Below are positions 50,849 to 58,880 of a stretch of DNA of 58,880 nucleotides, in pieces (the stretch's first letter is position 1; every line of letters starts with the position of its first letter). Location of the stretch: assembly GCA_035363255.1 (NCBI GenBank), contig DAOSES010000016.1:1-58880 (forward strand), in the 5' to 3' direction. The notes under the pieces were generated by a model. The model made no database searches and had not been told where the DNA came from. It saw nothing but the letters and a program-made list of their open reading frames with translations. Made by a program: the position numbers and the translations under genes. This DNA comes from T3SED10-260 sp035363255 (GTDB lineage Bacteria; Caldisericota; Caldisericia; UBA6126).

Positions 50849-50930
50849 CAGATTATAGCTTAGAAAGCTATGGTGGGGGAGTAACGCCAAGAAGATTTTG
50901 AAGCTTATGGGCTTGAGGGGGACTAGAGTG
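50849..50930 (+). other. Degenerate remnant similar to 46910-46990
   Basis: Reads ADYSLESYGGGVTPRRF then a stop; the pattern AD[FY]...G...[RE][RD]F is shared with the remnant at 46910. It lies just past the DUF2075 stop codon, on the same strand as its relative. Confidence 0.3.
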
Positions 50931-51000
50931 TTCAGTTTAACTCCCCCTCTTATGATTCCAGTTGGGAAATAATGATGCCCATTTTCCTTTCTGAACATGT

Positions 51001-52221
51001 TTAATTAATGTCAATATTTTTCGCACTAATACTTGGGATTGTTATGTTTTGCCCTAATACTGCCTTATAAGTGATCAAGCCTTCATAAATGCCCCATAAT
51101 GTAATAATGTCATCTTCTAGAATTCTTATCTCATTTTCTTTTCTTGTATAGGACACAAAAACTGCATCAGACCAGGAATATTCATCTTTTGTAATATTCA
51201 CCCTTAATTGTGTTTTATTTTTTCCTGCTTCGATTACCTGAACAACTTTTCCAGTTAATCTTACTTGAAAACCTTTATATACATCTGGATTTCTTGCTAA
51301 TTGATCATATGTATGTGTATTGACAGAGGGTGTTTCTAAAGCTGAAGATTTTGAAGCTGGAATTTCTTCGGTTTCCTCTTTGGGGATTTGAGCTATCTTG
51401 ACTACCTCATAAGATTCTTTTCTTCTATATTTATTCTTAACATCAGAACCAAGGAGTCCATACCTTTTCATAGAGAAAGAGACTTTTTCAGTTTTTTCGT
51501 CATAGGCTATCTTTTCAGCGCTAAATCTATTAAGAAAAAATCTTAAAGGTAGGTAGGAATGTCCATCTATTTCTACAATAGGCGCATTGAGAGTCAAAGG
51601 CTCATTGTTTATTGTGATGTCTTTTGATCCCACCTGAAGAATGTAGTTTTCTGTTTCCATAGCTTCTATGGTCTTGTTGTCTTCTTCTTTCTTGATATAC
51701 CTTACCAACCTATTCATTAAGAACATAATTCTTTCAGTTTTTGCATCATAGACAATGTTTTCAGCACCAAACCAATCAAGGAAGAATCGCAAAGGAATGT
51801 ATGAATGTCCATCAATCTCCACAAAGGGTGCATTTAGGGTTAAGGCTTCGTGGTTTACTGTGATGTCTTTTGATCCCACCTGAAGAACAAAATCTTCCAT
51901 TTTGAAGGACTCGCTGGTGGTCTTGCTTTCTACCGTGGTGACTGTGTTTTCTGGAGTGCTTTTTTTTGAAAATCCAAAATTTTCAGCATACCATGGCATT
52001 CTAAGAGAAGGAAAGATGATTATTGCTACTATCCAGATGAGTGTAGTTACCATTAACCCTTTTGACCCTACTCTTTTAGATATTATTCCGATAAAAGAAC
52101 CAATTAAAGATACGAAAGGGAAAACGACTGTGACCATTACCCATGCAATATTTAGCATGCTTTTATTACCAAAAAAGTTAAATTGCAAAAACTGATCTTC
52201 TTTATGCATTGCTACATCCAA
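51001..52221 (-). CDS. Membrane-anchored protein with two stalk domains and an OB-like domain
   Basis: 406 residues (TTG at 52221; an ATG four codons later is equally possible, neither has a good ribosome site). Two N-terminal membrane helices (about 25-46 and 56-72), then two copies of a copper-amine-oxidase-like stalk domain (LQVGSKDITVNHEALTLNAP and LQVGSKDITINNEPLTLNAP, each followed by VEIDGHSY[IL]PLRFFL). The C-terminal ~100 residues (YDQLARNPDVYKGFQVRLTG, ending in WGIYEGLITYKAVLG) match the OB-fold-like domain often found behind such stalks. Surface protein of Clostridia type; function unknown. Not part of the defence genes. Confidence 0.8.
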   Translation of the reverse strand: MDVAMHKEDQFLQFNFFGNKSMLNIAWVMVTVVFPFVSLIGSFIGIISKRVGSKGLMVTTLIWIVAIIIFPSLRMPWYAENFGFSKKSTPENTVTTVESKTTSESFKMEDFVLQVGSKDITVNHEALTLNAPFVEIDGHSYIPLRFFLDWFGAENIVYDAKTERIMFLMNRLVRYIKKEEDNKTIEAMETENYILQVGSKDITINNEPLTLNAPIVEIDGHSYLPLRFFLNRFSAEKIAYDEKTEKVSFSMKRYGLLGSDVKNKYRRKESYEVVKIAQIPKEETEEIPASKSSALETPSVNTHTYDQLARNPDVYKGFQVRLTGKVVQVIEAGKNKTQLRVNITKDEYSWSDAVFVSYTRKENEIRILEDDIITLWGIYEGLITYKAVLGQNITIPSISAKNIDIN

Positions 52222-52399
52222 TCAATATATGTATTAACAAATATGTGAAGTTGCTCCTCATCTCTAAAATGGGCAAATCATCTTATTAGGATTATAATAA
52301 GCAAAAGCGAATAATGTCAAGGGTTTTATGCATAAAAGTGAATCAAAGCAAGCTTTGAAGTAAAAGGGGCAAGCCTACCTTTCATCCAGCATATAACTT

Positions 52400-52592
52400 G
52401 TCCTCTCCAGGTAACCGCCTGGATCAGAAGGCTGGGAATTGCTTTCTACCTTAGCCAGCTACTTCCTTTAGTATGCAAAACTAGGTGCATCTTTTTTTAG
52501 GAAGAACCTAAGCGAATAAGTTTCCTTTTTTGCCACATTGAATAAGATAGTAGACATAAAAGAAAAAACGACCAATTGAATAAGAGGAGAGA
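52400..52592 (+). repeat. Leader repeat, copy 1
   Basis: About 190 bases before the dockerin-type gene, nearly identical to 58312-58500 before its paralogue. Contains GGCTGGGAATTGCTTTC and a pyrimidine-rich stretch, then AAGAGGAG before the ATG. No riboswitch class was recognised. The 52222-52399 part of the gap holds nothing clear. Confidence 0.6.
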
Positions 52593-53987
52593 ATGACTAA
52601 AAAAGTAATGGTCTTTGTGCTTGTCTTAAGTTTCTTTGCCATTTTGCTTCCCAAAGCAAAAGCGGTTGAGTTTAATCCTTTACCTAGCCCGCTTTTGGTC
52701 GAATATTATACCGACCATGTTGATGAAAAAGCTGAAAGCTGGAGCTGGATCCAAAGATCATATATCCAAAACTCAGAAAACAGCTTTTTTGCTCTAAACT
52801 ATCATGGAACCGATCCTTTGGGTTCAAGAGAAAATTATGATCGTAATGTTTCTTTTAATAAAGTCAAAGTTGTTCCAGCAATTACAATCAACGGCACTAA
52901 ACTTATCGGTGGAGCTAAAAACTCCACTTGGCCAAGTGAAATCAAAAAAGCCACAGAAGACAAACGATACCCAGTGCAAATCGATATTACTATTATCGCT
53001 CCAAATCGTGGTATTATCAAATTTCTCAGTTCCGAAAACCTCAGTAAGCGTAAGCTAAATTTCAACATTGTTTTATTTGAAGATTGGGTAAATTTTAGAA
53101 CTAAAATTGATGAAACCACCCACCGCAACCTAGTGCGCGGTTTGCCCCTTGGCCCTACTGGTGAAAAAATCACCCTAAAACAAAATACAATTATTGAAAA
53201 ATCATTTGTTTTTCCAATCAAAGTCAAGGATGTCAGAAAAAATTTAATGGGTATAGTCGGTTTTGTCCAAGACATGGATACTCACGAAATCCTAGGCACT
53301 GGCCTCTATCGTTTTTCAAACGAAGAACCAGTTTACTTTAACTGGAACCATTGGCCAAAAAATTTTGTTGACCACAATAAAAAAACTCTTCCTGAATGTA
53401 AAACCTATATTGGTCTTCAATCTATGGTTTTTTCTGGTGAAAAAATGAAAGATATTAAAAAAATATCTTTTTCTATTTTTTACGGAAACGAGGAAAGAAA
53501 GTATTATGAAATACTGGGTGTCAAAAAACTTTATCCAAATTGTGATATCGTTTTTAGAAGACCAAGTACCGTTGAAATTACTTTCGAAACCCCAATTAGT
53601 GGAAACAAAGACATTTTTGAATTTATTGTTGATAATTACAAGGCCACAGGAGACGATTGGGCTGTAAGTTTTAAGGTTGAAAACTTTCAAGTTTTTGATA
53701 TAAAAAACGAAACACCTAGATACGATATCAACAACATTCAGTTATATTACACCGCACAAATGCAAAGCTATCCCAACCCCATGGACTTTAATGACGATAA
53801 AATAGTTGATTATGACGACATTGACCTCCTCCTTCCTTTTTTTGGCCTTAACAGTGACGACTTCGACTATGAAGAAATTTATAATGTTGACAACACTGAT
53901 AATCTAAACCGAATCGATATTCGCGATCTAGTCGCTATAATCCTCTACATCCGCGATCAAGAGTTACTCTTAAAATCAATTGAATAG
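52593..53987 (+). CDS. Exported protein with dockerin-like calcium-binding repeats
   Basis: 464 residues. Signal peptide VMVFVLVLSFFAILLPKAKA, cleavage before VEF. The ~390-residue body has no recognised domain and is rich in beta strands. The last ~65 residues are a dockerin type I-like pair: DFNDDKIVDYDDIDLLLPFF and NVDNTDNLNRIDIRDLVAII, each with an Asp/Asn-rich EF-hand loop followed by a helix. This suggests calcium-stabilised anchoring to a cohesin-bearing surface protein, though no cohesin is visible here. AAGAGG lies before the ATG. A paralogue with the same leader and signal peptide begins at 58501. Confidence 0.82.
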   Translation: MTKKVMVFVLVLSFFAILLPKAKAVEFNPLPSPLLVEYYTDHVDEKAESWSWIQRSYIQNSENSFFALNYHGTDPLGSRENYDRNVSFNKVKVVPAITINGTKLIGGAKNSTWPSEIKKATEDKRYPVQIDITIIAPNRGIIKFLSSENLSKRKLNFNIVLFEDWVNFRTKIDETTHRNLVRGLPLGPTGEKITLKQNTIIEKSFVFPIKVKDVRKNLMGIVGFVQDMDTHEILGTGLYRFSNEEPVYFNWNHWPKNFVDHNKKTLPECKTYIGLQSMVFSGEKMKDIKKISFSIFYGNEERKYYEILGVKKLYPNCDIVFRRPSTVEITFETPISGNKDIFEFIVDNYKATGDDWAVSFKVENFQVFDIKNETPRYDINNIQLYYTAQMQSYPNPMDFNDDKIVDYDDIDLLLPFFGLNSDDFDYEEIYNVDNTDNLNRIDIRDLVAIILYIRDQELLLKSIE

Positions 53988-54058
53988 GAGTATAGCTTTT
54001 GACTATGCTACAGCTTATCTTCAGGATGGTGGAAAGATGAGAATTGAGGGCAGAATCA

Positions 54059-54078
54059 GAGGAACAGGGACGGTTCTC
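54059..54078 (+). repeat. GGGACGG-core hairpin before the Hachiman-like operon end (forward)
   Basis: GAGGAAC and GTTCTC arms around AGGGACG. Inverted counterpart at 58298-58316; the two bracket the Hachiman-like operon. Confidence 0.5.
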
Positions 54079-54131
54079 AGATGTTGACGGAATCGTCGAG
54101 TTTGGGATAAATTACAAAAGGTGTGGATTGC

Positions 54132-57100
54132 TTACTCATAACCTTCAATGATTTGCCAAACTTTATGATAGGTTGCTCCAGCATCTCCAAGAGCTTTTGT
54201 CCATGAATTTTCAGGCAACTCTCTCAATTGCTTTCTGATGCTGGTTATGGGCTGATTGATTTCGTGTTTTATTGTTTCAGCTAAAGGTTCGGCAGCTGAT
54301 CTTGGAATACCCAGCAGTCTTAGTGTTATTGCAGCATCACTTTTTACGCCATAATACACTTTAGAGGGAAGGTTGTTTAGTTTTGACAGCTCTTCCTCTG
54401 GCATACCTCCGCATGTAATGGAAAGCAGAGCTCCCAAGCCCCAGGAAACTGTTTGGGACAAAGCACCAAACAAATTCTGACAACATTTTGTGATAGCGGT
54501 TGTTTTGCTACTGGATCCATCAGCAAAAAATTTACCTGCAATTTCTGGAATAGTACTGCCATTGACCCAGTCTTTGATAATTAAAGCTAATTTCTGCCCA
54601 TCAGGTACCCTGCCACCTGTTACAGATTTGAAACCTTCTCTTAATTCTGGAACATTGAGCAAAACTCCCATCATATCTTTTAGCGAAGGGTCGGCTATTT
54701 GAAAAAGCTTATCTGAATCCCAGGATAAGTGGTTAATTGTACCTTTATTGTTTAATACCTCTTTAATGCTCTGCAGAGAGAAGCCAGTGCTATCCACTAG
54801 TTTTAAGGGTTGTCCTGGTTTTTTTAAATATTCAGCATAGGCTAAAATCCCATCCAACAATTTAATGGCGAGGGCATGATTTTGCTGGCGTAATTTTTCG
54901 TATCCCAGGGTTCCGCGCAATATTTGTTCAATCTGAGCGATAAATTCATCAGTTTCCCCTATCTGCCGATAGGTGTGAGTTAAATACTGAAGAAAGGTAG
55001 ACCATTCGGGATAGTAAAATACTATTTTCTCAAGACTGGAAAGCATGTCCTGAGTGTCTACAGTTAAATTGATTAAAGCTGAATTTAAGCTGCCCGATTG
55101 TTTGTTAATAAATTCTTTCAGCTTCTCTACTTTTTCATTGTTATTAGCAACAAGGGCTACAATGCCAAGTTTTTCCTGATTAATTCTTCCTGCTCTTCCT
55201 GCAATATTCCAGAAATCTTCCGGTGGCATATCTTCACCGTATGGATATTGATGAGAAGCCATGACTACTCCGGATACTGGAAAGTTAACTCCCTGGGCGA
55301 TGGTAGTGGTTGCAATTAAAAAGTTTAACTCATTTTTCTCAAATAACCATTCCATTAAGACGCGAATCTCGTCTGAAAGTCCTGCGTGATGTACACCAAT
55401 TCTATATTTTAACAAGTCGATCAATGCAAAATCATCCCCAAATTCCAAGCGAAGGTAATCTTGCACTAGTTTTATATCACTTGACTCCGGGGTGCTTCGA
55501 TTGGATTCAATTTTTAATTTCTCTGCCAGTGACCATACCCAGTCGGGTCTTTGATGCATCACAATCACAGGACCACGTCTTTTTATGTTTTGTGCAACTA
55601 ACGCTGCCAGTGAAATCTGTTTAGAAGCCTCGCAAAAGGTTTGAGCTATTTCCTGATTCTTATCCAGATCCAGTTTGTTTTCTATTTCTAATGTTTTTCT
55701 GGTGGTATGGATGGTTTCAAGTTTCAGGTGGTAATCCCAACTGTGTTTAGTGAGAGTGACCCCTTTTTCAGCATTAACGATACCTATCATTCGATCATTT
55801 GGCTGCCAATCCAGCGAAAGGCTTATGTCGTCTGATTCGTTGCCACCCAGCCAGGTGGCTATTTCGCCAGCATTGGATATAAATGGAGTTAAAAGAAGAA
55901 ACTGAGCTTTTTGACATTCGATATTGATAGTTGATAACAATAGCTCAAGCTTTAAGCCACGTTTTGGATTTTGTATATTATGGGCCTCGTCTACTACAAC
56001 CAGTGTCAAAGGGCGACCTATCTTCTTTTCCCATCCTTGCCTGAGCATCAAATCCAATTTTTCAGGGGTGCTTACTAATACTCGAAAGGCCTGATCGTTG
56101 TCTTTTTGCAATAGCAATTCAGCTTCAGTATTATCAATTTCAAGAGCAGGGCTAATTTTCTCAACGATGATGTTTAATGAAGAAAAATCTGTGCGAAGTT
56201 GTCGCGTGATCTGATTAACCAGTACTTTGGTAGGAACGATATAGGCTACCCAACCCTTTTCAAACTCAAACTGATTTAAGGCTTGTAATATCCGGAATTC
56301 GGCTATGAGTGTTTTTCCGCTGGAGGTTGGCAAGCTGACTACGATGGCTCTTCGACTGGAGCCTAACAATCCCTTTTCTGCAAGTGTTCGTCGTTGTGGT
56401 GGTAAAACATCAAATAGGGCACGGTCTCCTCTTCCTCGGTCGACCAGGTATCGAACAAAATCAGTTACTCTTGTATTTACAGCTCGTGTAACCGTCCAAA
56501 TGGAGTTATTTATCATTTGCAGAGAACAGGAGAAAAGCAATCTTGCCAAGGGTTCAATTTCAATTAATTGCGTTAGATTACAAACTGCAAAAATTCGATC
56601 AAACTGTGCTTCTATTAATTGTCGAATTTGGAAATTCTTGTTAACGACTCCATCTGTCATAAATAAAGCCAGAATTTCTGCTGCTTTTGAAAGATGATAT
56701 AGGCAAACTAATTCGAGGGCTGCTTTTTTTGCTTCAGAGGGAGCTTTGCTGGACAGGTATTCTTTTTCAAAGGTATTTTGAGAATCTCTGAGTTTGGCTA
56801 TATTTTCCAGTATCAGGTCACGATCTTCCCATCCTTTTTTTCGAATCAATCTAAACCAAACATCAAGAATTGTAGACCAGGTGCGTTCATCCCATTTTTC
56901 TGAGTGAATTGGTAAATCAGACCAATCCTTTTCACGCAAGAATCTTGAAGCATCAACCCATTTATCACCAATCACAGCAAGCGTGCACATTCGCAAATGC
57001 TGTATAGATCTTTGGATAGGACTATTCAAGGGTGGAAGGACTCGAAAAAGTCGAAAAGCATCTGCTGCACAGGATTTAAGGATAGCTTCGGTTGTGTCTT

Positions 57101-57308
57101 TTTCTTCTTTGCTTGATTTTTCTCCTGGATTTTCCATGATCATGTCCAGGACTGCCAATTCTAAAGCCTCTGCACTTCGTTGAATTTGTTCAAAATCAGC
57201 TTCAATGTTTTCATTGAGAAGTTCTTTATATATATGAATCTTACTCACTATTTTCAAGGATTTATCGCGTTGATCCTGTATGTAATCGATCAAGTACTTG
57301 TTTATCAT
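54132..57308 (-). CDS. Ski2-like DEAH helicase of a Hachiman-type system (HamB-like)
   Basis: 1058 residues. A ~300-residue N-terminal helical region precedes a superfamily 2 helicase: VSLPTSSGKTLIAEF (Walker A about 325-335), TLVVVDEAHNIQNP (DEAH about 440), GVHHAGLSDE, ATTTIAQGVNFPV and NIAGRAGRINQ. The C-terminal part resembles the helix-hairpin-helix region of Ski2-type helicases. In Hachiman, HamB loads on DNA and controls the nuclease HamA. Starts by a four-base overlap (ATGA) with the nuclease gene. The ZorD- or DISARM-type helicases lack this gene pairing. Confidence 0.85.
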   Translation of the reverse strand: MINKYLIDYIQDQRDKSLKIVSKIHIYKELLNENIEADFEQIQRSAEALELAVLDMIMENPGEKSSKEEKDTTEAILKSCAADAFRLFRVLPPLNSPIQRSIQHLRMCTLAVIGDKWVDASRFLREKDWSDLPIHSEKWDERTWSTILDVWFRLIRKKGWEDRDLILENIAKLRDSQNTFEKEYLSSKAPSEAKKAALELVCLYHLSKAAEILALFMTDGVVNKNFQIRQLIEAQFDRIFAVCNLTQLIEIEPLARLLFSCSLQMINNSIWTVTRAVNTRVTDFVRYLVDRGRGDRALFDVLPPQRRTLAEKGLLGSSRRAIVVSLPTSSGKTLIAEFRILQALNQFEFEKGWVAYIVPTKVLVNQITRQLRTDFSSLNIIVEKISPALEIDNTEAELLLQKDNDQAFRVLVSTPEKLDLMLRQGWEKKIGRPLTLVVVDEAHNIQNPKRGLKLELLLSTINIECQKAQFLLLTPFISNAGEIATWLGGNESDDISLSLDWQPNDRMIGIVNAEKGVTLTKHSWDYHLKLETIHTTRKTLEIENKLDLDKNQEIAQTFCEASKQISLAALVAQNIKRRGPVIVMHQRPDWVWSLAEKLKIESNRSTPESSDIKLVQDYLRLEFGDDFALIDLLKYRIGVHHAGLSDEIRVLMEWLFEKNELNFLIATTTIAQGVNFPVSGVVMASHQYPYGEDMPPEDFWNIAGRAGRINQEKLGIVALVANNNEKVEKLKEFINKQSGSLNSALINLTVDTQDMLSSLEKIVFYYPEWSTFLQYLTHTYRQIGETDEFIAQIEQILRGTLGYEKLRQQNHALAIKLLDGILAYAEYLKKPGQPLKLVDSTGFSLQSIKEVLNNKGTINHLSWDSDKLFQIADPSLKDMMGVLLNVPELREGFKSVTGGRVPDGQKLALIIKDWVNGSTIPEIAGKFFADGSSSKTTAITKCCQNLFGALSQTVSWGLGALLSITCGGMPEEELSKLNNLPSKVYYGVKSDAAITLRLLGIPRSAAEPLAETIKHEINQPITSIRKQLRELPENSWTKALGDAGATYHKVWQIIEGYE

Positions 57309-58096
57309 TCCATGCTTCCTCTCACTTTTTCAGGAAGATCTTCAATGGAACACGGTAAGTATAGAGCTACTAATTTACAGCAGGTTGGAGGAGTAATGCT
57401 ATAGCTCAAGCTTTTGCCTGGATTCATTAAATCCAGCTCGTTTGCTTTAATATCTCGGATTAAAACTCCATAAAGCGAAACAATTTTTCTGCCTGAGTTC
57501 AGGAATATTTCAAGCGAAGAACTAAACATTTGCTTGTGTTCCTGGTTTTCGCATCGAACAAGGATGTATCGTATTAAGGAATTAATTAAAGTATGATTTG
57601 TCGCTAAATTTTCTATCTGATGAATCATACCTCGGCTTCCATTTAATACATTTGGTGGGGTGTTTTTTTCAGAAGAAGTTTTCACTTCACCGAATACAAA
57701 ATGATGAGTAGACCCTTTTTTAATGAATCCGATAAGATCTGCTCCTGGAAGACTAGCCCTTGGATTTCTTCTGTCACGAGCTGTATTCCATGGCCAAACA
57801 ATTCCATGAACTTGGTTTAACCATACTTCAGCTATTGCTTCTCCAATAGACCAGCTTCGTTCTTCGGTAATTTCTGAATTCAATACTTTATTTAAATTTT
57901 CTGTTCCGAAGCCTGTTAGTTTCAACCCTATAGCAACTGCTTTAAAAGCATTTGTAGTGTCTGTGTCAGTTAATCGATTAGCAACTTCGTTGCTGATAAA
58001 TAGTTCGAAGGCATTGACATCTTCGAAAACATGCCCTTCCCATGAAATTTGACCGATGGAGTTTTGAAAATGAGGAACAGATATGAAGGTATCCAT
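57305..58096 (-). CDS. PD-(D/E)xK nuclease of a Hachiman-type system (HamA-like)
   Basis: 263 residues. Nuclease pattern WSIGEAIAEVW (Glu86), SLPGADLIGF (Asp120) and FVFGEVKTSS (Glu137-x-Lys139), the order and spacing of a PD-(D/E)xK active site, in the position of HamA/DUF1837 proteins. The C-terminal half is helical (IENLATNHTLINSLIRYILV), then a beta hairpin. It would degrade DNA once released by its helicase partner. The ATG at 58096 has only a weak site. Assignment to Hachiman rests on gene order, overlap and motifs; an AbpAB-like or unnamed nuclease-helicase pair is possible. Confidence 0.75.
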   Translation of the reverse strand: MDTFISVPHFQNSIGQISWEGHVFEDVNAFELFISNEVANRLTDTDTTNAFKAVAIGLKLTGFGTENLNKVLNSEITEERSWSIGEAIAEVWLNQVHGIVWPWNTARDRRNPRASLPGADLIGFIKKGSTHHFVFGEVKTSSEKNTPPNVLNGSRGMIHQIENLATNHTLINSLIRYILVRCENQEHKQMFSSSLEIFLNSGRKIVSLYGVLIRDIKANELDLMNPGKSLSYSITPPTCCKLVALYLPCSIEDLPEKVRGSME

Positions 58097-58297
58097 GAAA
58101 GCCTATGAAACCATCAAATTACGGACTAAAAACCATCTTCTTATCATGATTATATGATACTGAATTTTTCTGATTTTTATAGTCAAAATGACTTGAATTG
58201 CTTAGGAAATCCGCAAGTTCGATATTGCTCTGCATGATATCCAGGGGTCTTCGGCTGGCAAATCCTGACCCAGCAAGCCATGGTGGGAAGCAAGGCT

Positions 58298-58316
58298 GAG
58301 AGGAACCGTCCCCTCC
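58298..58316 (-). repeat. GGGACGG-core hairpin beyond the Hachiman-like operon (reverse)
   Basis: GAGAGGAACCGTCCCCTC: the inverted core AACCGTCCC with GAGG and CCTC arms. It stands at the beginning of the second leader repeat. Confidence 0.45.
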
Positions 58317-58500
58317 CAGGTAACTGCCTGGATCAGAAGGCTGGGAATTGCTTTCTACCTTAGCCAGCTGCTTCCTTTAGCATGGAAAACCAGGTGCATT
58401 TTTTTAAAGAAGAACCTAAGCGAATAAGTTTCCTTTTTTGCCACATTGAATAAGATAGTAGACATAAAAGAAAAAACGACTAATTGAATAAGAGGAGAGA
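58312..58500 (+). repeat. Leader repeat, copy 2
   Basis: Nearly identical to 52400-52592 over its whole length (one small indel in the T-run). The preceding 58097-58297 bases hold no gene that can be seen. Confidence 0.65.
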
Positions 58501-58880
58501 ATGACTAAAAAAATAATGGTCTTTGTGCTTGTCTTAAGTTTCTTTGCTATTTTGCTTCCCAAAGCAAAAGCAGTTGAGTTTAATCCCTTACCTAGCCCGC
58601 TTTTGGTCGAATATTATACCGACCACATTGAATCAAGATTTGAAAGCTGGAGCTGGATTCAAAGATCATATATCCAAAACCCAGAAAACAGCTTTTTTGC
58701 TCTAAATTTTCACCTAGTTGATGAACTTGGCTCAATTGAAGCCTATACCAGGTATATATCATTTTACAAAAACAACATTGTTCCAATTATCGTAGTTAAT
58801 GGAACAAATATCATTCGTGGCCGTCAAAACTCCACTTGGCCAAGTGAAATCAAAAAAGCCACAGAAGACAAACGATACCC
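58501..58880 (+). CDS. Paralogous exported protein, cut by the window end
   Basis: The first ~126 residues are visible. The signal peptide and first ~35 residues are almost identical to the dockerin-type protein at 52593 (MTKK[IV]MVFVLVLSFFAILL, then VEFNPLPSPLLVEYYTDH), then the sequence diverges, and it becomes identical again at STWPSEIKKATEDKRY. The alternation of identical and diverged blocks suggests gene conversion between the two copies. The C-terminal dockerin region lies outside the window. Same ribosome site (AAGAGGAG). Confidence 0.85.
   Translation, partial: MTKKIMVFVLVLSFFAILLPKAKAVEFNPLPSPLLVEYYTDHIESRFESWSWIQRSYIQNPENSFFALNFHLVDELGSIEAYTRYISFYKNNIVPIIVVNGTNIIRGRQNSTWPSEIKKATEDKRY

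Noticed and set aside
52400..52520. A riboswitch (c-di-GMP, SAM, glycine or cobalamin) in the leader repeat
   Set aside because: Known consensus elements were looked for by eye and not found; only the repeat itself is supported.
1..58880. CRISPR arrays, tRNA or rRNA genes
   Set aside because: No regularly spaced direct repeats of the right size and no tRNA- or rRNA-like conserved stretches were seen on either strand by eye.

Overview
The window reads as a chromosomal segment of a low-G+C Bacillota, most likely a Clostridia-type anaerobe. The evidence is family content: strong AGGAGG ribosome sites, copper-amine-oxidase-like stalk domains, a DUF5050-like lipoprotein, dockerin-like secreted proteins, an MrfA-type helicase and a Bacillus-like RadA. 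No rRNA, tRNA or CRISPR array was seen, so the taxonomic call rests on family content alone.

Layout. (1) 0-9 kb: cell-surface genes on the minus strand: lipoproteins, a 1362-aa RHS/YD-repeat protein and two further exported proteins. (2) 9-12.8 kb: an IS110-family element that splits a two-domain DUF4389 gene, and a Fic-family gene bracketed by inverted GGGACGG repeats. (3) 12.8-19.5 kb: minus-strand operons of multi-pass membrane proteins (three paralogues, two with almost identical 3' halves) and exported proteins, two of them driven by copies of the same promoter/RBS cassette. (4) 19.5-26.9 kb: a compact, visibly more GC-rich housekeeping operon with mostly overlapping genes: mrfA-like helicase, a 26-27-residue-repeat exported protein, an NTP transferase, uppP and radA.

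(5) 27-58 kb: a visibly AT-rich defence island. It holds a dGTPase coupled to an unknown gene; a DUF4062 protein; mazEF with two orphan 'MazE tail' genes, a DUF4143 ATPase, a methyltransferase and a GNAT; a PIN-domain gene with a small partner, the PIN gene broken by an IS4-family element; a helicase-methylase-ATPase operon matching the predicted Hma defence type; a TPR protein coupled to an HExxH metallopeptidase; a PD-(D/E)xK-DUF2075 nuclease-helicase; and a nuclease plus Ski2-like helicase pair of Hachiman type. The last pair lies between two paralogous dockerin-type genes that share a near-identical leader.

How it works together: the island stacks independent nucleic-acid-targeting modules (modification/helicase, nuclease/helicase, nucleotide depletion, RNase toxins, protease). 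The items most likely to be undescribed are the TPR-HExxH pair, the orphan MazE-tail genes (one coupled to a methyltransferase), the dGTPase partner, the PIN pair next to the Hma operon, and the convergent GGGACGG-core repeats that bracket Fic and the Hachiman-like operon. All functional statements are read from sequence motifs; no database search was possible.
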